A stretch of DNA of 64,000 bases from Desulfitobacterium sp038181555 (GCF_038181555.1 NZ_JBBWUA010000003.1:124001-188000); one strand, 5' to 3'; counted from the first letter of the stretch, positions 33,399 to 42,980 are shown. Program-made: numbers and translations. The notes: generated by a model from the letters alone, not told the origin.

Positions 33399-34211
33399 TT
33401 ACCTTTGAATCGGAATCACCGTCGCAGCTTCGTAAGCTATCACTAAGAGGACAACGATTACGATGACCCAAAATATAATCTTGTGCCAATACAAATTCCA
33501 TTGTTCCGTGATAAACTGAGTGCGATTCTGATGCTCGGCGAACTCACGGAGCCACCTTCTCTTCCACCCTGCTAAAGCAAAGAAGAATAGCAGCAAAGCT
33601 AATGACGCCACCACTGGGTTTAGATTTTCATAGGTCAAGCCGTTCCCCATAAATACTAATACTGCATATCCTGGCAATCGACCTGCCAGAGATATCAAAA
33701 TCAGAGTGCGGATAGGAATAGCAGTTAATCCGGCTATAAAAGCAATCAGATCATCCGGGAAAGCCGGCAAAAGGAAAATGAAAAAGAAGACCCAGGCACC
33801 CTTCTCCTTAGTAAGATGGTCAAAGCGGTCCACATTTTTCTTAGATACTACTCTTTCTACAAAAGGACGCCCTAGTTTTCGGGTGAGTAAAAAAACCAGA
33901 GTAAAGCCAATAGTAGCTCCAATTATCGTATAAAGCAAACCTAAGAAAGGACCAAATAGAAAGCCCCCAATCAACCCAATGACCTGACCGGGTATGGGCG
34001 CAACTAAAATTTGCACCACCTGCATGCAGATAAAAACCAGAGGCCCCCACGTCCCTGAGCGAATAATAAGGTCTCTAATCTGATCAGGGTCACTCAAACG
34101 GCTAAGATAAGGCCAAGCCCAATATACAAGAGCCACAATGACGATTATTGCAACTGCCCCTATAATAGAAAAAGATAAATTACTCTTCTTTGAATTCGAT
34201 TGTTGATTCAT
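33399..34211 (-). CDS. TVP38/TMEM64 (VTT-domain) membrane protein
   Basis: About 270 residues, five to six helices. The VTT/SNARE-associated segment is clear: GQVIGLIGGFLFGPFLGLLYTIIGATIG, then LTRKLGRPFVERVV, and PAFPDDLIAFIAGLTAIP. This relates it to the DedA superfamily, implicated in lipid scrambling and membrane homeostasis. The ATG at 34211 has AAAGGA upstream; the longer frame (34253) lacks one. Divergent from the BMP-type transporter operon, with about 250 bases between them. Confidence 0.9.
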   Translation of the reverse strand: MNQQSNSKKSNLSFSIIGAVAIIVIVALVYWAWPYLSRLSDPDQIRDLIIRSGTWGPLVFICMQVVQILVAPIPGQVIGLIGGFLFGPFLGLLYTIIGATIGFTLVFLLTRKLGRPFVERVVSKKNVDRFDHLTKEKGAWVFFFIFLLPAFPDDLIAFIAGLTAIPIRTLILISLAGRLPGYAVLVFMGNGLTYENLNPVVASLALLLFFFALAGWKRRWLREFAEHQNRTQFITEQWNLYWHKIIFWVIVIVVLLVIAYEAATVIPIQR

Positions 34212-34374
34212 TATCCTTCGTCCTTTATATACTAGTTGAATACTGTCGAACATCCATAGAATTCATCCGATAATTGCTTTTCGTGGACTTTCTCAAGTAA
34301 TAATTTTATCACACTCTTGTATCATTATGTCCGTCGAATGAATTAAAAAACGCCCAATTTTCTAAATTCAATAG

Positions 34375-34402
34375 TTGAAAAATTTAGCTTGAATGGTACA
34401 AT
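34375..34402 (+). promoter_or_regulatory. Promoter of the nucleoside transporter operon
   Basis: -35 TTGAAA (34375-34380), a 16-base spacer and -10 TACAAT (34397-34402), about 60 bases before the start of the lipoprotein gene. No purine riboswitch is visible in the short leader. Confidence 0.6.
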
Positions 34403-34465
34403 GAATTAGGGATACATAATACATAAATATGCCAAAAAACAAGGAGACAAAAGGAGAAGAGGAAA

Positions 34466-35647
34466 ATGAAAAAAGTCACATCGGTGCTCTTAGTTCTTCT
34501 ATTAGTAGCCCTTATGGCTACGGGCTGCGGCAGTACAGCCACCAAAAATCCGCCTAGTGCTGGAACAAACACCGAAGCTCCAAAGGACGGCTTTGAGATT
34601 GCTCTCATCACCGACAAAGGCAATATCGATGACAAATCCTTCAACCAAGGCTCTTGGGAAGGTGTCGTTGAATTCGCTGAAGCCAACAATGTTACCCACA
34701 AATATTACAAACCCGAAGAAGCTTCTGATACAGGCTACCTAGCTGCCATCGATCTAGCTGTCACTGGCGGCGCTAAGGTCATCGTCACACCGGGCTTCTT
34801 ATTTGAAGTTCCTATCTTTGAAGCACAAACCAGATACCCTGAAGTTAAGTTCATCCTCTTGGATGGAACTCCCCATACTGCTGATTATAAAACCTTTGAA
34901 ACCAAAGAAAACGTAGCAAGTGTCCTCTACGCTGAAGAAGAGTCCGGCTACTTAGCCGGTTATGCTGCAGTTATGGACGGCATGACTAAGCTTGGTTTTA
35001 TGGGCGGAATGGCTGTTCCTGCTGTTCAAGCTTTTGGTTATGGCTATTTACAAGGTGCTGAAGCAGCCGCTGCTGAATTAGGTCTTGCCGATGGCGCTGT
35101 CTCGGCAATTTACCATTACACTGGTGATTTTGCAGAAACCGATACCAATAAAGCTACCGCAAAAACCATGTACCAAGGTGGCACAGAATTGATCTTCGCT
35201 TGTGGCGGTTCGGTCGGTAAGAGTGTCATGTCCGCAGCTGCTGAAGCTGGCAAAAAGGTCATCGGCGTTGACGTGGATCAAAGATATGATAGTGAAACCG
35301 TTATTACTTCGGCTACCAAAGGCCTGCGCGCTTCTGTTGTGCAAGTTCTCGAATCTATCTACAAGACAAATACCTGGAGTGCTTATGCCGGAAAAACAAC
35401 CTACTTCGATGCTAAAAATGATGGTATTGGCCTCCCCACTGTCGTCCTAGACAAACCCGACGGTAATGCTTTTGACCGTTTCCAAAAATTCACCAAAGAA
35501 CAATACGCAAAAGCTTATGCAACGCTTGTTGATGGTTCAGTAGATCCTATCCGTACCATCACTGTAGCAGACCCTAATGGTTATGCAACAGCAAATGAAC
35601 TTGTTTCTGGACTTAAGCTTGCTAAAGTTAAGGTTGAAGTTAGATAA
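34466..35647 (+). CDS. BMP family ABC transporter substrate-binding lipoprotein
   Basis: A 393-residue lipoprotein. The signal ends in lipobox MATGC (Cys about residue 21), followed by a Thr/Pro/Lys linker and the BMP fold. Family hallmarks are the DDKSFNQ segment, VIVTPGFLFE, and the ligand pocket near VGVDVDQ. BMP proteins bind purine nucleosides (BmpA, NupN, PnrA). It heads a complete operon with a double ATPase and two permeases. A terminator-like stem after this gene probably gives it higher expression than the rest. Nucleoside uptake is inferred from the family. Confidence 0.93.
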   Translation: MKKVTSVLLVLLLVALMATGCGSTATKNPPSAGTNTEAPKDGFEIALITDKGNIDDKSFNQGSWEGVVEFAEANNVTHKYYKPEEASDTGYLAAIDLAVTGGAKVIVTPGFLFEVPIFEAQTRYPEVKFILLDGTPHTADYKTFETKENVASVLYAEEESGYLAGYAAVMDGMTKLGFMGGMAVPAVQAFGYGYLQGAEAAAAELGLADGAVSAIYHYTGDFAETDTNKATAKTMYQGGTELIFACGGSVGKSVMSAAAEAGKKVIGVDVDQRYDSETVITSATKGLRASVVQVLESIYKTNTWSAYAGKTTYFDAKNDGIGLPTVVLDKPDGNAFDRFQKFTKEQYAKAYATLVDGSVDPIRTITVADPNGYATANELVSGLKLAKVKVEVR

Positions 35648-35683
35648 TATCAATAACTAGCCTCATTTATGGCAACCTGTTAT

Positions 35684-35707
35684 AGGGGAAAGGGACTACC
35701 CTTTCCC
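35684..35707 (+). terminator. Intra-operon terminator after the binding-protein gene
   Basis: 10-bp perfect arms GGGGAAAGGG/CCCTTTCCCC followed by TTTTCCTT, between the lipoprotein and ATPase genes. Likely read through partially. Confidence 0.8.
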
Positions 35708-35757
35708 CTTTTCCTTATTTTTCTGCAGTTCATTGATGAAGAAGAAGAGAGGTTAGC

Positions 35758-37314
35758 ATGGACGATTATATTATTGAAATGCTCAATATCACTAAGGAGT
35801 TTCCCGGTATTAAAGCTAATGATAATATCACCCTGCGCTTAAAAAAGGGTGAAATACACGCTTTGCTGGGAGAGAACGGTGCCGGAAAATCCACGTTAAT
35901 GAGCGTTCTTTTTGGTTTATACCAGCCGGAGCACGGTGAAATCCGCAAGAACCAACAAGTTGTAAAAATCAATAACCCCAATGATGCTAACGCTCTAGGA
36001 ATTGGTATGGTCCATCAGCACTTTAAGCTGGTGGAGATTTTTACTGTTCTTGATAATATCATTCTCGGGGTAGAGCCCCATAGCTTCGGTTTTTTGCAGA
36101 AGACTAAGGCCAGAGAAAAGGTCTTAGCCTTAAGTAAACAATATGGTCTGGAAGTGGATCCCGATGCTGTCATTGAAAAAATTTCGGTAGGAATGCAGCA
36201 ACGGGTTGAGATTCTTAAAATGCTCTATCGGGATAATGAAATCTTGATTTTTGACGAGCCCACAGCCGTTTTAACTCCTCAGGAAATAGATGAACTGATG
36301 GGAATCATGCGGCGTTTTGCTCAAGAAGGTAAATCGATCTTATTCATAACTCATAAATTAAACGAGATTATGGCGGTTGCCGATCGTTGCACTGTATTGC
36401 GTAAAGGACAATGGGTAGGCACTGTTGAAATAAAGGAAACAACGAAAGAAGATCTCTCGCGCATGATGGTCGGTCGGGACGTGAGTTTTAGGGTTAAAAA
36501 AGAAGAAAGCCATCCAGAAAAAGTGGTTTTGTCCGTTAAAAATATCACTGTCCCCTCGAAAACCAGTGAGAAAGACGCCGTGAACAACGTATCCTTCCAA
36601 GTTCGCGCCGGCGAAATTGTTTGTCTCGCAGGTATTGACGGCAATGGACAGACTGAATTCGTCTCAGCATTGACCGGCTTAGAAAAGCAGACAAGCGGAT
36701 CCATCACCCTTTGTGACATGGATATTACGAAAGCATCCATTCGAACCCGCTCAAAAACTGGTATGAGCCATATACCCGAGGATCGCCACAAGTATGGACT
36801 TGTTCTGGATTATACCTTAGAAGATAATCTGGTGATTCAGCGCTATTGGCAGCCGGAATTTCAACGTTTGGGTTTCCTTAAACGCCAAGCGATACGCTCC
36901 TATGCAGAACGATTGATCAAACAATACGACGTAAGAAGCGGGCAAGGCCCGCTGACTGTTGTACGTAGCATGTCTGGTGGTAATCAGCAAAAGGCGATTA
37001 TTGCTCGCGAGATTGATAAAGAGCATGAATTGCTGGTAGCTGTTCAACCCACCCGCGGGCTGGATGTGGGGGCCATCGAATATATTCACAAACAGCTTGT
37101 GGCCGGCCGAAACGCCGGTAAGGCTGTTCTGCTGGTCTCTTTGGAGCTTGAAGAAGTCATGAACGTCAGTGACCGAATTTTGGTCATGTATGAGGGTGAA
37201 ATTGTCGGCGAATTAGATCCCCAAACCACTACCGTCCAGGAGCTGGGTCTTTACATGTCAGGAGCAAAACGCAATCACCAAAAGGAGAACGAGCATGAAA
37301 CGATTCATCCATAG
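35758..37314 (+). CDS. Nucleoside ABC importer, double ATP-binding subunit (NupO-like)
   Basis: 518 residues with two fused nucleotide-binding domains. The first has Walker A GENGAGKST, signature-like ISVGMQQRVEI and Walker B LIFDEPTAVLTP. The second has the degenerate Walker A GIDGNGQTE, signature MSGGNQQKAIIARE and VAVQPTRGLDVG. This asymmetry is normal for the RbsA/YufO/NupO family of nucleoside and sugar importers. It overlaps the following permease gene by 20 bases, a sign of translational coupling. Confidence 0.95.
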   Translation: MDDYIIEMLNITKEFPGIKANDNITLRLKKGEIHALLGENGAGKSTLMSVLFGLYQPEHGEIRKNQQVVKINNPNDANALGIGMVHQHFKLVEIFTVLDNIILGVEPHSFGFLQKTKAREKVLALSKQYGLEVDPDAVIEKISVGMQQRVEILKMLYRDNEILIFDEPTAVLTPQEIDELMGIMRRFAQEGKSILFITHKLNEIMAVADRCTVLRKGQWVGTVEIKETTKEDLSRMMVGRDVSFRVKKEESHPEKVVLSVKNITVPSKTSEKDAVNNVSFQVRAGEIVCLAGIDGNGQTEFVSALTGLEKQTSGSITLCDMDITKASIRTRSKTGMSHIPEDRHKYGLVLDYTLEDNLVIQRYWQPEFQRLGFLKRQAIRSYAERLIKQYDVRSGQGPLTVVRSMSGGNQQKAIIAREIDKEHELLVAVQPTRGLDVGAIEYIHKQLVAGRNAGKAVLLVSLELEEVMNVSDRILVMYEGEIVGELDPQTTTVQELGLYMSGAKRNHQKENEHETIHP

Positions 37315-38431
37315 TAAAAGCTTTTCCGCTTGGACTGCCGCCCTCATGTCCATCATTCTTGGCTTTGTTTTTGCATTTATCATCATGGCCATCGCCGATC
37401 CTGCCAATGCATTTTCTGGTTTGAAAATGCTACTCATTGGTGGCTTTAAACGTTTTGCAGATGTAATTTACTATGCAACCCCGATCCTCATGACCGGATT
37501 AGCTGTGGGCTTCGCCTTCAAAATGGGGCTCTTTAACATCGGGGCTTCCGGCCAATATACCATGGGTATGTTTTTTGCCTTATATGTAGGCTTTATGTGG
37601 GAGCTTCCCGCTGGTGTTCATTGGGTGGCCTGCGTCCTCGCCGGTATGGTTGGCGGACTCCTCTGGGGCTTGATCCCAGGGATATTCAAAGCCATTTTGA
37701 ACGTCCATGAGGTAATTACCTCTATCATGTTCAATTATATTGGTATGTACTTGGTGGATATGCTCATTCAGGGCAATGCTACAATGTATATTTCCTCCAA
37801 GACGCGTACTGCTTATCTTCCCGCCACCGCTCAGTTGCCTACCTTAGGCATAGAACGTTCCAATGCCAATGTTTCCATTTTTATTGCCATACTTATTGCC
37901 GTGTCACTCTGGGTTATTTTGAATAAGACAACTTTTGGTTTTCAACTGAAAGCCACAGGGTTTAACAAGTATGCCAGTACCTATGCCGGAATGAACGGAA
38001 AGCGCAATATCATCCTTACCATGGGCATTGCCGGAGCCATGGCTGGGCTTGGTGGAGCCTTTGCGATCTTAGCACCCTCGACGATTGCAGGTAGCAGCAT
38101 GACTTATGAGCCTATCAACGTCATCGCTGCCAATGGCTTTAATGGAATCGCTGTAGCCCTCCTCGGTAGCAATAATCCCTTGGGAATTATTTTTTCGGCG
38201 ATATTTATCTCCCATATTCAAAGGGGTGGCACCTTAGCAAGCCTTTACGGATATAAACCAGAAATTATCGATATCGTGATTGCGGTCATTATTTATTTCT
38301 CAGCTTTTGCCATGCTGATGAACACCACGGTTGCCTCCTTCTTCAGGAAGCTTTTCAAAAAGAAAAATAGCATAGAAGAAGTTTCTTCTAGCCATCATGA
38401 TAATTCTAGCGCGGCAAAGGAGGAGGCGTAG
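37295..38431 (+). CDS. Nucleoside ABC importer, permease 1 (NupP-like)
   Basis: A 378-residue membrane protein with 8-10 helices of the BPD_transp_2 family. Segments MGLFNIGASGQYTMG and ATGFNKYASTYAGMN are typical of YufP/NupP permeases. The start lies inside the end of the ATPase gene. GGAG is at 37284-37287, 8 bases before its ATG. The C-terminal 30 residues are polar and Ser-rich. It forms a heterodimeric channel with the next gene product. Confidence 0.93.
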   Translation: MKRFIHSKSFSAWTAALMSIILGFVFAFIIMAIADPANAFSGLKMLLIGGFKRFADVIYYATPILMTGLAVGFAFKMGLFNIGASGQYTMGMFFALYVGFMWELPAGVHWVACVLAGMVGGLLWGLIPGIFKAILNVHEVITSIMFNYIGMYLVDMLIQGNATMYISSKTRTAYLPATAQLPTLGIERSNANVSIFIAILIAVSLWVILNKTTFGFQLKATGFNKYASTYAGMNGKRNIILTMGIAGAMAGLGGAFAILAPSTIAGSSMTYEPINVIAANGFNGIAVALLGSNNPLGIIFSAIFISHIQRGGTLASLYGYKPEIIDIVIAVIIYFSAFAMLMNTTVASFFRKLFKKKNSIEEVSSSHHDNSSAAKEEA

Positions 38432-38432
38432 T

Positions 38433-39398
38433 ATGGACACAATTTATTATTTGGTACAAAATACGCTTCCCGTGGCCATCCCTTTGCTCCTAGTGGCATT
38501 GGGCGGGATGTTTAGCGAACGCAGTGGGGTCATCAATATCGCCTTAGAGGGGATTATGCTCTTCGGTGCCTTCTTTGGTTGCCTCTTTGTCTACTTTACT
38601 CAAGGCTTACCGATGAATTCGCAGTATATATTGCTCATGGGCATGGTCGTTTCTGCCGTGGCCGGAATACTGTTTTCCTTACTCCTTTCCCTAGCTGCCG
38701 TAACCATGAAAGCTGACCAGACCATTTCTGGGACGGCATTAAACATGCTGGTTCCAGGGATGATCCTCCTTTATTCCAAAATGTCCTTTAATAGTGACGG
38801 GATCACTACCAATGTGAATTTCTACATACGCAAGGTTCCGATCTTAGGAGATTTTCCCGTGCTCGGCAAAATGTTTTTCCAAAACACTTACATTACCGTC
38901 TATCTTGGTTTCCTTTTCCTAGTTATAGCAGCCATCATCTTCTATAAGACACGTTTCGGGCTGCGCCTGCGGGCCTGCGGTGAGCATCCTCACGCTGCTG
39001 ATTCCGTAGGTATCAATGTTTATCTGATGCGCTACGCCGGTGTCAGTCTTTCCGGTTTTCTGGGGGGAATCGGCGGGTTCTTCTATGCTGTAGGGGTAAT
39101 GAATAGCAATATCAATGGTCACACCGGGGTGGCCGGTTTCGGCTTCTTGGCGCTGGCTGTAATGATTTTTGGTCAATGGAAACCCTTTCAGATTTTGCTG
39201 GCCGCTCTCTTCTTCGCCTTCCTGCGTACCTTGGCTTACTCCATTGCCCTCATCCCCTTCCTGCATGCCTTGGACATCAACCAAACTTTCTATAAGATGT
39301 TGCCTTATCTCGCCACCATGGTCGTGCTCGCTTTTACCTCACAAAAATCCAGAGCACCGAAAGCTGAAGGCATACCCTATGACAAGAGCCAACGCTAA
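38433..39398 (+). CDS. Nucleoside ABC importer, permease 2 (NupQ-like)
   Basis: A 321-residue permease, 8-9 helices, BPD_transp_2 family; SERSGVINIALEGIMLFGAF near the N-terminus and GLRLRACGEHPHAADSVGIN are conserved in NupQ/YufQ proteins. The ATG at 38433 begins one base after the stop of permease 1 and has a strong GGAGGAGG; a longer frame from 38397 would overlap the upstream gene. Last gene of the operon, followed by a strong bidirectional terminator. Confidence 0.93.
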   Translation: MDTIYYLVQNTLPVAIPLLLVALGGMFSERSGVINIALEGIMLFGAFFGCLFVYFTQGLPMNSQYILLMGMVVSAVAGILFSLLLSLAAVTMKADQTISGTALNMLVPGMILLYSKMSFNSDGITTNVNFYIRKVPILGDFPVLGKMFFQNTYITVYLGFLFLVIAAIIFYKTRFGLRLRACGEHPHAADSVGINVYLMRYAGVSLSGFLGGIGGFFYAVGVMNSNINGHTGVAGFGFLALAVMIFGQWKPFQILLAALFFAFLRTLAYSIALIPFLHALDINQTFYKMLPYLATMVVLAFTSQKSRAPKAEGIPYDKSQR

Positions 39399-39460
39399 AT
39401 ACACGGAGTTTTAATCATCTAGATTTACTCATCCTAATAATAATATTGAAATACTATAGT

Positions 39461-39505
39461 ATACAAAAGGGAACCGGCCTTAGTTAGGACGGTTCCCTTT
39501 TGTAT
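39461..39505 (+). terminator. Strong symmetric terminator after the transporter operon
   Basis: Perfect 16-bp arms (39461-39476 and 39490-39505) with A-run and T-run flanks that could work on both strands. Confidence 0.85.
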
Positions 39506-39580
39506 GTATTTGGTAAATATGTCGATACTAAATACGACTACGCAAGTGTTAATGAACCAGTTTAGAGAATGGATGATTAA

Positions 39581-39982
39581 ATGAGACTCAGAACCTTTAT
39601 TCTCATTTCCTTAGCTTCATGGACTGTCTTTGTATTAAGTGTTCGATTCTCTTGGAATCTTGATGAGCCCATGAGCCAAGAGGCAAACGCGGGAAAAGAA
39701 GTTTGGCAGAGCCATAATTGTGTGAGCTGCCATACTTTACTTGGCCAGGGGGGGTACTCAGGAGAAGACCTTACTCACATTATGGCCAAACGCAGTCCTG
39801 ATGATATCAACGCATTCTTTCGTCACCCACCAGTCATCCCTCCCCATCAAGAAGAGAAACATCCCTCCTTAACCCCTTTGGAAACGCAAGATCTTATTGC
39901 TTTTCTCGAGTATATGAGGACCATTCCCACCTTAGGATGGCCACCCGAACCGAAAAGGCTAGAAAGCGGGGATATTCTTTGA
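39581..39982 (+). CDS. NorC-like monoheme cytochrome c
   Basis: 133 residues. An N-terminal membrane anchor (about 4-22) is followed by a small cytochrome c domain with heme motif C47-V-S-C-H51 in SHNCVSCHTLLGQGGY, and a possible Met ligand in LEYMRTIP. The sequence after the heme site, LLGQGGYSGEDLT, resembles NorC, the electron-donating subunit of nitric oxide reductase. The next gene, overlapping by four bases, encodes a NorB-like subunit, which supports the call. Expected to pass electrons to the heme b/b3 centre. Confidence 0.88.
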   Translation: MRLRTFILISLASWTVFVLSVRFSWNLDEPMSQEANAGKEVWQSHNCVSCHTLLGQGGYSGEDLTHIMAKRSPDDINAFFRHPPVIPPHQEEKHPSLTPLETQDLIAFLEYMRTIPTLGWPPEPKRLESGDIL

Positions 39983-41325
39983 AGGCGCTCACCGGAAAAC
40001 AAATTGCCCGCAGATTTATGCTCTATGCTGTTTTCCTTTTTGGTTCTCAAGGAATTGTTGCCTTGCTTGGCGCATCCGCGCTGGTCCTCCCCGATTTACC
40101 CTCACCGATTTCTGCTGAATATGGCCGTGCGGTTCACCTGGCGTTGGCCACATTTTGGCCGGTTATCGGGATGCTAGGTATGGTCTATTATTTCACCGCA
40201 GAGCAGCTTAAGACCGATATCTATTCCCCAAAGCTTGCCCGTTGGCAATTCTTAATTATGTTGGTAACCTCTTTATCATTACTCGGAAGCCTGGCATTAG
40301 AAATAGGCAATGGGCGCGAATATCTCGATGGCCTGCCCATTTTCTACGCGGGAATTTCCTTAGGCATCTTAATTGAAGCCTACAATTTAGGGAGAACCCT
40401 TTGGGAGAATAGACAGAGATTAACCCCGGCAACGGGAATAATGGCAGTCGGTGTCGCCTTCCTTTGCATATTACTGATTCCCAATATACTCCACTATAGC
40501 AATCCGGTTGCTGATGAAGCCGTGAAGTTTTGGGTCGTTCACCTCTGGGAAGAGATGGCCTTTGAATTAACAACCAGCGGCTTTATTGCTTCTTTCTTCG
40601 TAGCCACGGGCATTGCCAACAAAAAGGATATAGAAAAGTGGCTTTATCTTGAAGCCACTTTATCGGTGATGGGGGGATTATTCGGTACGGGGCACCACTA
40701 TTACTGGATTGGCTTTCCCTCGATTTGGCTCTTCTTAGGATCGTTCTTCAGCGTGATACAAGCTATCCCCGTATTTCTCTTGGCCAACCTCATCTATAAA
40801 GGGTTTAAAAACCACAAGGTGCTGAACCTGAAAGAAAAGCTCGCCGTGTGGCTAATTTTGAGCAGTATATTTCACCATCTGACTGGAGCTACCTTACTGG
40901 GATTGCTGATGACTATTCCCTGGGTCAATCTTTATACCCATGGCACCTATATAACTTCTGGTCATGCTCATTTGGCTTTGTTTGGCACCATCGGCTTTTT
41001 GATTCTTGCCGGTGCCTATACAATCTTAAGTGACCGGGAGAGCCCGACCCCCAAGACCTATCGCTATGGAGTTGCAGGAGTAATCCTTCTCAACCTCGGC
41101 CTCATCGGTATGAGCCTCTGTCTTCTTATTGCCGGCTTTCTCCAGACTTATCTTTGGCGAGTTCTCGGTCTTGACTTTATGGCAGTCAGCTCCATCATAA
41201 GGCCCTACCTAAGTCTCCGGGTTCTGAGTGGTTCTCTGTTCACCTCGGGAGCTTTGATCCTCTGCACAATCATCATTAGAACTTGGTGGAAAACATGGAC
41301 TGTACGGCGTAAAACCACCGGTTAA
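39979..41325 (+). CDS. NorB-like nitric oxide reductase large subunit (heme-copper superfamily)
   Basis: About 448 residues and 12 helices. Ligand residues can be placed: H53 (heme b), H188 with E192 and E196 (HLWEEMAFE), H239-H240 (GTGHHYYW), and H329/H331 (SGHAHLAL). Compared with Pseudomonas NorB the spacing is constant (offset 19) through residue 261, where the conserved Glu (E280 there) is Gln here. NorB reduces 2 NO to N2O. The start is taken at TTG 39979, overlapping the norC stop (TTGA) with GGGG upstream; an ATG at 39937 is possible. Annotation as a generic cbb3-type subunit I is an alternative. Confidence 0.88.
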   Translation: MKALTGKQIARRFMLYAVFLFGSQGIVALLGASALVLPDLPSPISAEYGRAVHLALATFWPVIGMLGMVYYFTAEQLKTDIYSPKLARWQFLIMLVTSLSLLGSLALEIGNGREYLDGLPIFYAGISLGILIEAYNLGRTLWENRQRLTPATGIMAVGVAFLCILLIPNILHYSNPVADEAVKFWVVHLWEEMAFELTTSGFIASFFVATGIANKKDIEKWLYLEATLSVMGGLFGTGHHYYWIGFPSIWLFLGSFFSVIQAIPVFLLANLIYKGFKNHKVLNLKEKLAVWLILSSIFHHLTGATLLGLLMTIPWVNLYTHGTYITSGHAHLALFGTIGFLILAGAYTILSDRESPTPKTYRYGVAGVILLNLGLIGMSLCLLIAGFLQTYLWRVLGLDFMAVSSIIRPYLSLRVLSGSLFTSGALILCTIIIRTWWKTWTVRRKTTG

Positions 41326-41329
41326 TACC

Positions 41330-42049
41330 TTACTCAATACGTTCGGAGAGATTTAGCCAAGTTTCCTTGGTCAGGAAGCTATCTTCCACCTGTGCCTCAA
41401 GCTCTAAGTAGCGTTGATAAGGCATACTGAAGGAGAGGATGTCTTTATCAATATATTTACGCGCTGAAAGATCTGTAAGGCCAATATAGCATTTGGGATG
41501 CTCCGCATCAACTTGATTGAGAGCATAAAGTACGGTCTGATGACAGCCCGCTCCAAAGTTTGCCTCCACGTTATTCTGTGTGGGCTGATCAAAGTTCGCT
41601 AATACTGTTAAGGCAGAGATTTGGTCCGCATTGACTAAAAAGACTATGCTCTCCGGCATTTCGTCTTCATTTACTTCAGCTAAAGGCTTAAAGACAACGA
41701 ATTCTTGATGAGAAATCTCGGGCAAATTTTCAATGAAAGCCTTTGCTAATTCAGGACTTTTCTTGTAAAACTCACCTTCTCTTCCACCTACCCCGCCAGT
41801 AGACAGGAAATACTCAATAAAACCCAATTCATAGCGTTGAAATCCTAGACCGGACTTCCCTCCCCTACAAGTAGTGGTAGGGAGACTAAACGCAGCTGTT
41901 CGTCCCTTGGCCGCCATATTAAGCAAGGAAATAGCACAGCCCCATTTTCCTTCCACAAACTCCATGGCCCCATCCGGCTTGAAATCGGCTCGAAAAACAG
42001 CTACAGGATAACTTTTTAATTTGATCGCTTCAGCAATTTTACTTTGCAT
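41330..42049 (-). CDS. DUF169 family protein
   Basis: A 239-residue soluble protein. The LKSYPVAV start, WGCAISLLNMAAKGRTAAF, TTCRGGKSGLGF and the mid-protein GAGCHQT place it in DUF169, a family common in anaerobes and archaea with conserved Cys residues and no settled function. It converges on the NorB-like gene with a 4-base gap. Three family-typical Cys (about residues 37, 61 and 168) could hold a metal or cluster, which is inference. Confidence 0.85.
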   Translation of the reverse strand: MQSKIAEAIKLKSYPVAVFRADFKPDGAMEFVEGKWGCAISLLNMAAKGRTAAFSLPTTTCRGGKSGLGFQRYELGFIEYFLSTGGVGGREGEFYKKSPELAKAFIENLPEISHQEFVVFKPLAEVNEDEMPESIVFLVNADQISALTVLANFDQPTQNNVEANFGAGCHQTVLYALNQVDAEHPKCYIGLTDLSARKYIDKDILSFSMPYQRYLELEAQVEDSFLTKETWLNLSERIE

Positions 42050-42131
42050 AAGATTAACCTTCTTTCATAAAGCTTCTTACCCGTGCAAACCCCTTGATTC
42101 TTCTCGAAACGTTGGTTCCTTCTCTATATCC

Positions 42132-42980
42132 TTAACCCACATCCACTTCAGCTTTCGCCAACCTTTCGTCTAAGAGGGAAGGATTAGCCAGATACTTATT
42201 GACTAATTTGAAAGAATTAGAGTAGTACAAACCATCGCAGATTCTTTCATCTAAAGCATAGCCGATAGTGCAGCACTTTTTGACCAGGACCTGATTTCCA
42301 TCAACAACAGGTACCTTTTTCGCCTTCCCTAAGGAGACAAAGATTCCCGTCGTGCCAAAATCATAAAGGTGATGATAGATAAAATCCAGATTGATGGACT
42401 TAAGGTAGGTAAAGAAAAGGGAGGTATGGAAAGGGCTGGCCTCAATAATCTTACGGGGCAGGATATTGTAACGATCCATCCATTTTAGAGTCCCCACCAA
42501 AAGCTTCACGCACCCATTTGGTAAAGACATAATATGTTGGGCAATACTATCGACATCATTGGTCGTCCCGACAGCTATGCTTTCATCCAAGGTACGATTC
42601 ACGATCTCCACTATCTCATCCATACTCTCCAGCCCTGTAAAAACAAATTTAACCGTAGTTTCTTCGCCCTCATCAAGTAAGGATCGTTTAATGGCCATGG
42701 ATATCAAGATACCTTCGCGCGCATAGATTTGGTTATTCATGACAAAGCGGTTCAGCTGAGGTCGCTGAGCAAGAACACGTACATAGACCGCAATAAACAA
42801 ATGTATATAATTGAGCTGGTACCCCTGAGTTTTCTTTTGGTTGATATATTGGTCAATGGGCTCGACGTCAACAAGTTGCTTATAAAAATTCTGTGCATCG
42901 CTCCGCCGTGTCATGATATGAGGAATGATTTTTACAAACGGACTTAATGATTTGAGCAGTCTCCCATCACTTCTCCTCAT
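42132..42980 (-). CDS. Stand-alone E2/CAT-like acyltransferase domain, catalytic His replaced
   Basis: About 282 residues, resembling the catalytic domain of 2-oxoacid dehydrogenase E2 subunits and chloramphenicol acetyltransferase, without lipoyl or peripheral-subunit-binding domains. The C-terminal active-site segment reads ALDERICDGLYYS where active enzymes have HRxxDG or HHAVCDG, so the catalytic His is a Glu here. The rest of the fold (YIHLFIAVYVRVLAQRP, FGTTGIFVSLG) is well kept, so a binding or different catalytic role is possible. The start ATG 42980 has AGAGGGG 8 bases upstream. Confidence 0.75.
   Translation of the reverse strand: MRRSDGRLLKSLSPFVKIIPHIMTRRSDAQNFYKQLVDVEPIDQYINQKKTQGYQLNYIHLFIAVYVRVLAQRPQLNRFVMNNQIYAREGILISMAIKRSLLDEGEETTVKFVFTGLESMDEIVEIVNRTLDESIAVGTTNDVDSIAQHIMSLPNGCVKLLVGTLKWMDRYNILPRKIIEASPFHTSLFFTYLKSINLDFIYHHLYDFGTTGIFVSLGKAKKVPVVDGNQVLVKKCCTIGYALDERICDGLYYSNSFKLVNKYLANPSLLDERLAKAEVDVG

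Noticed and set aside
34403..34465. Purine riboswitch in the nucleoside-transporter leader
   Set aside because: The leader is too short and shows none of the conserved loop sequences.
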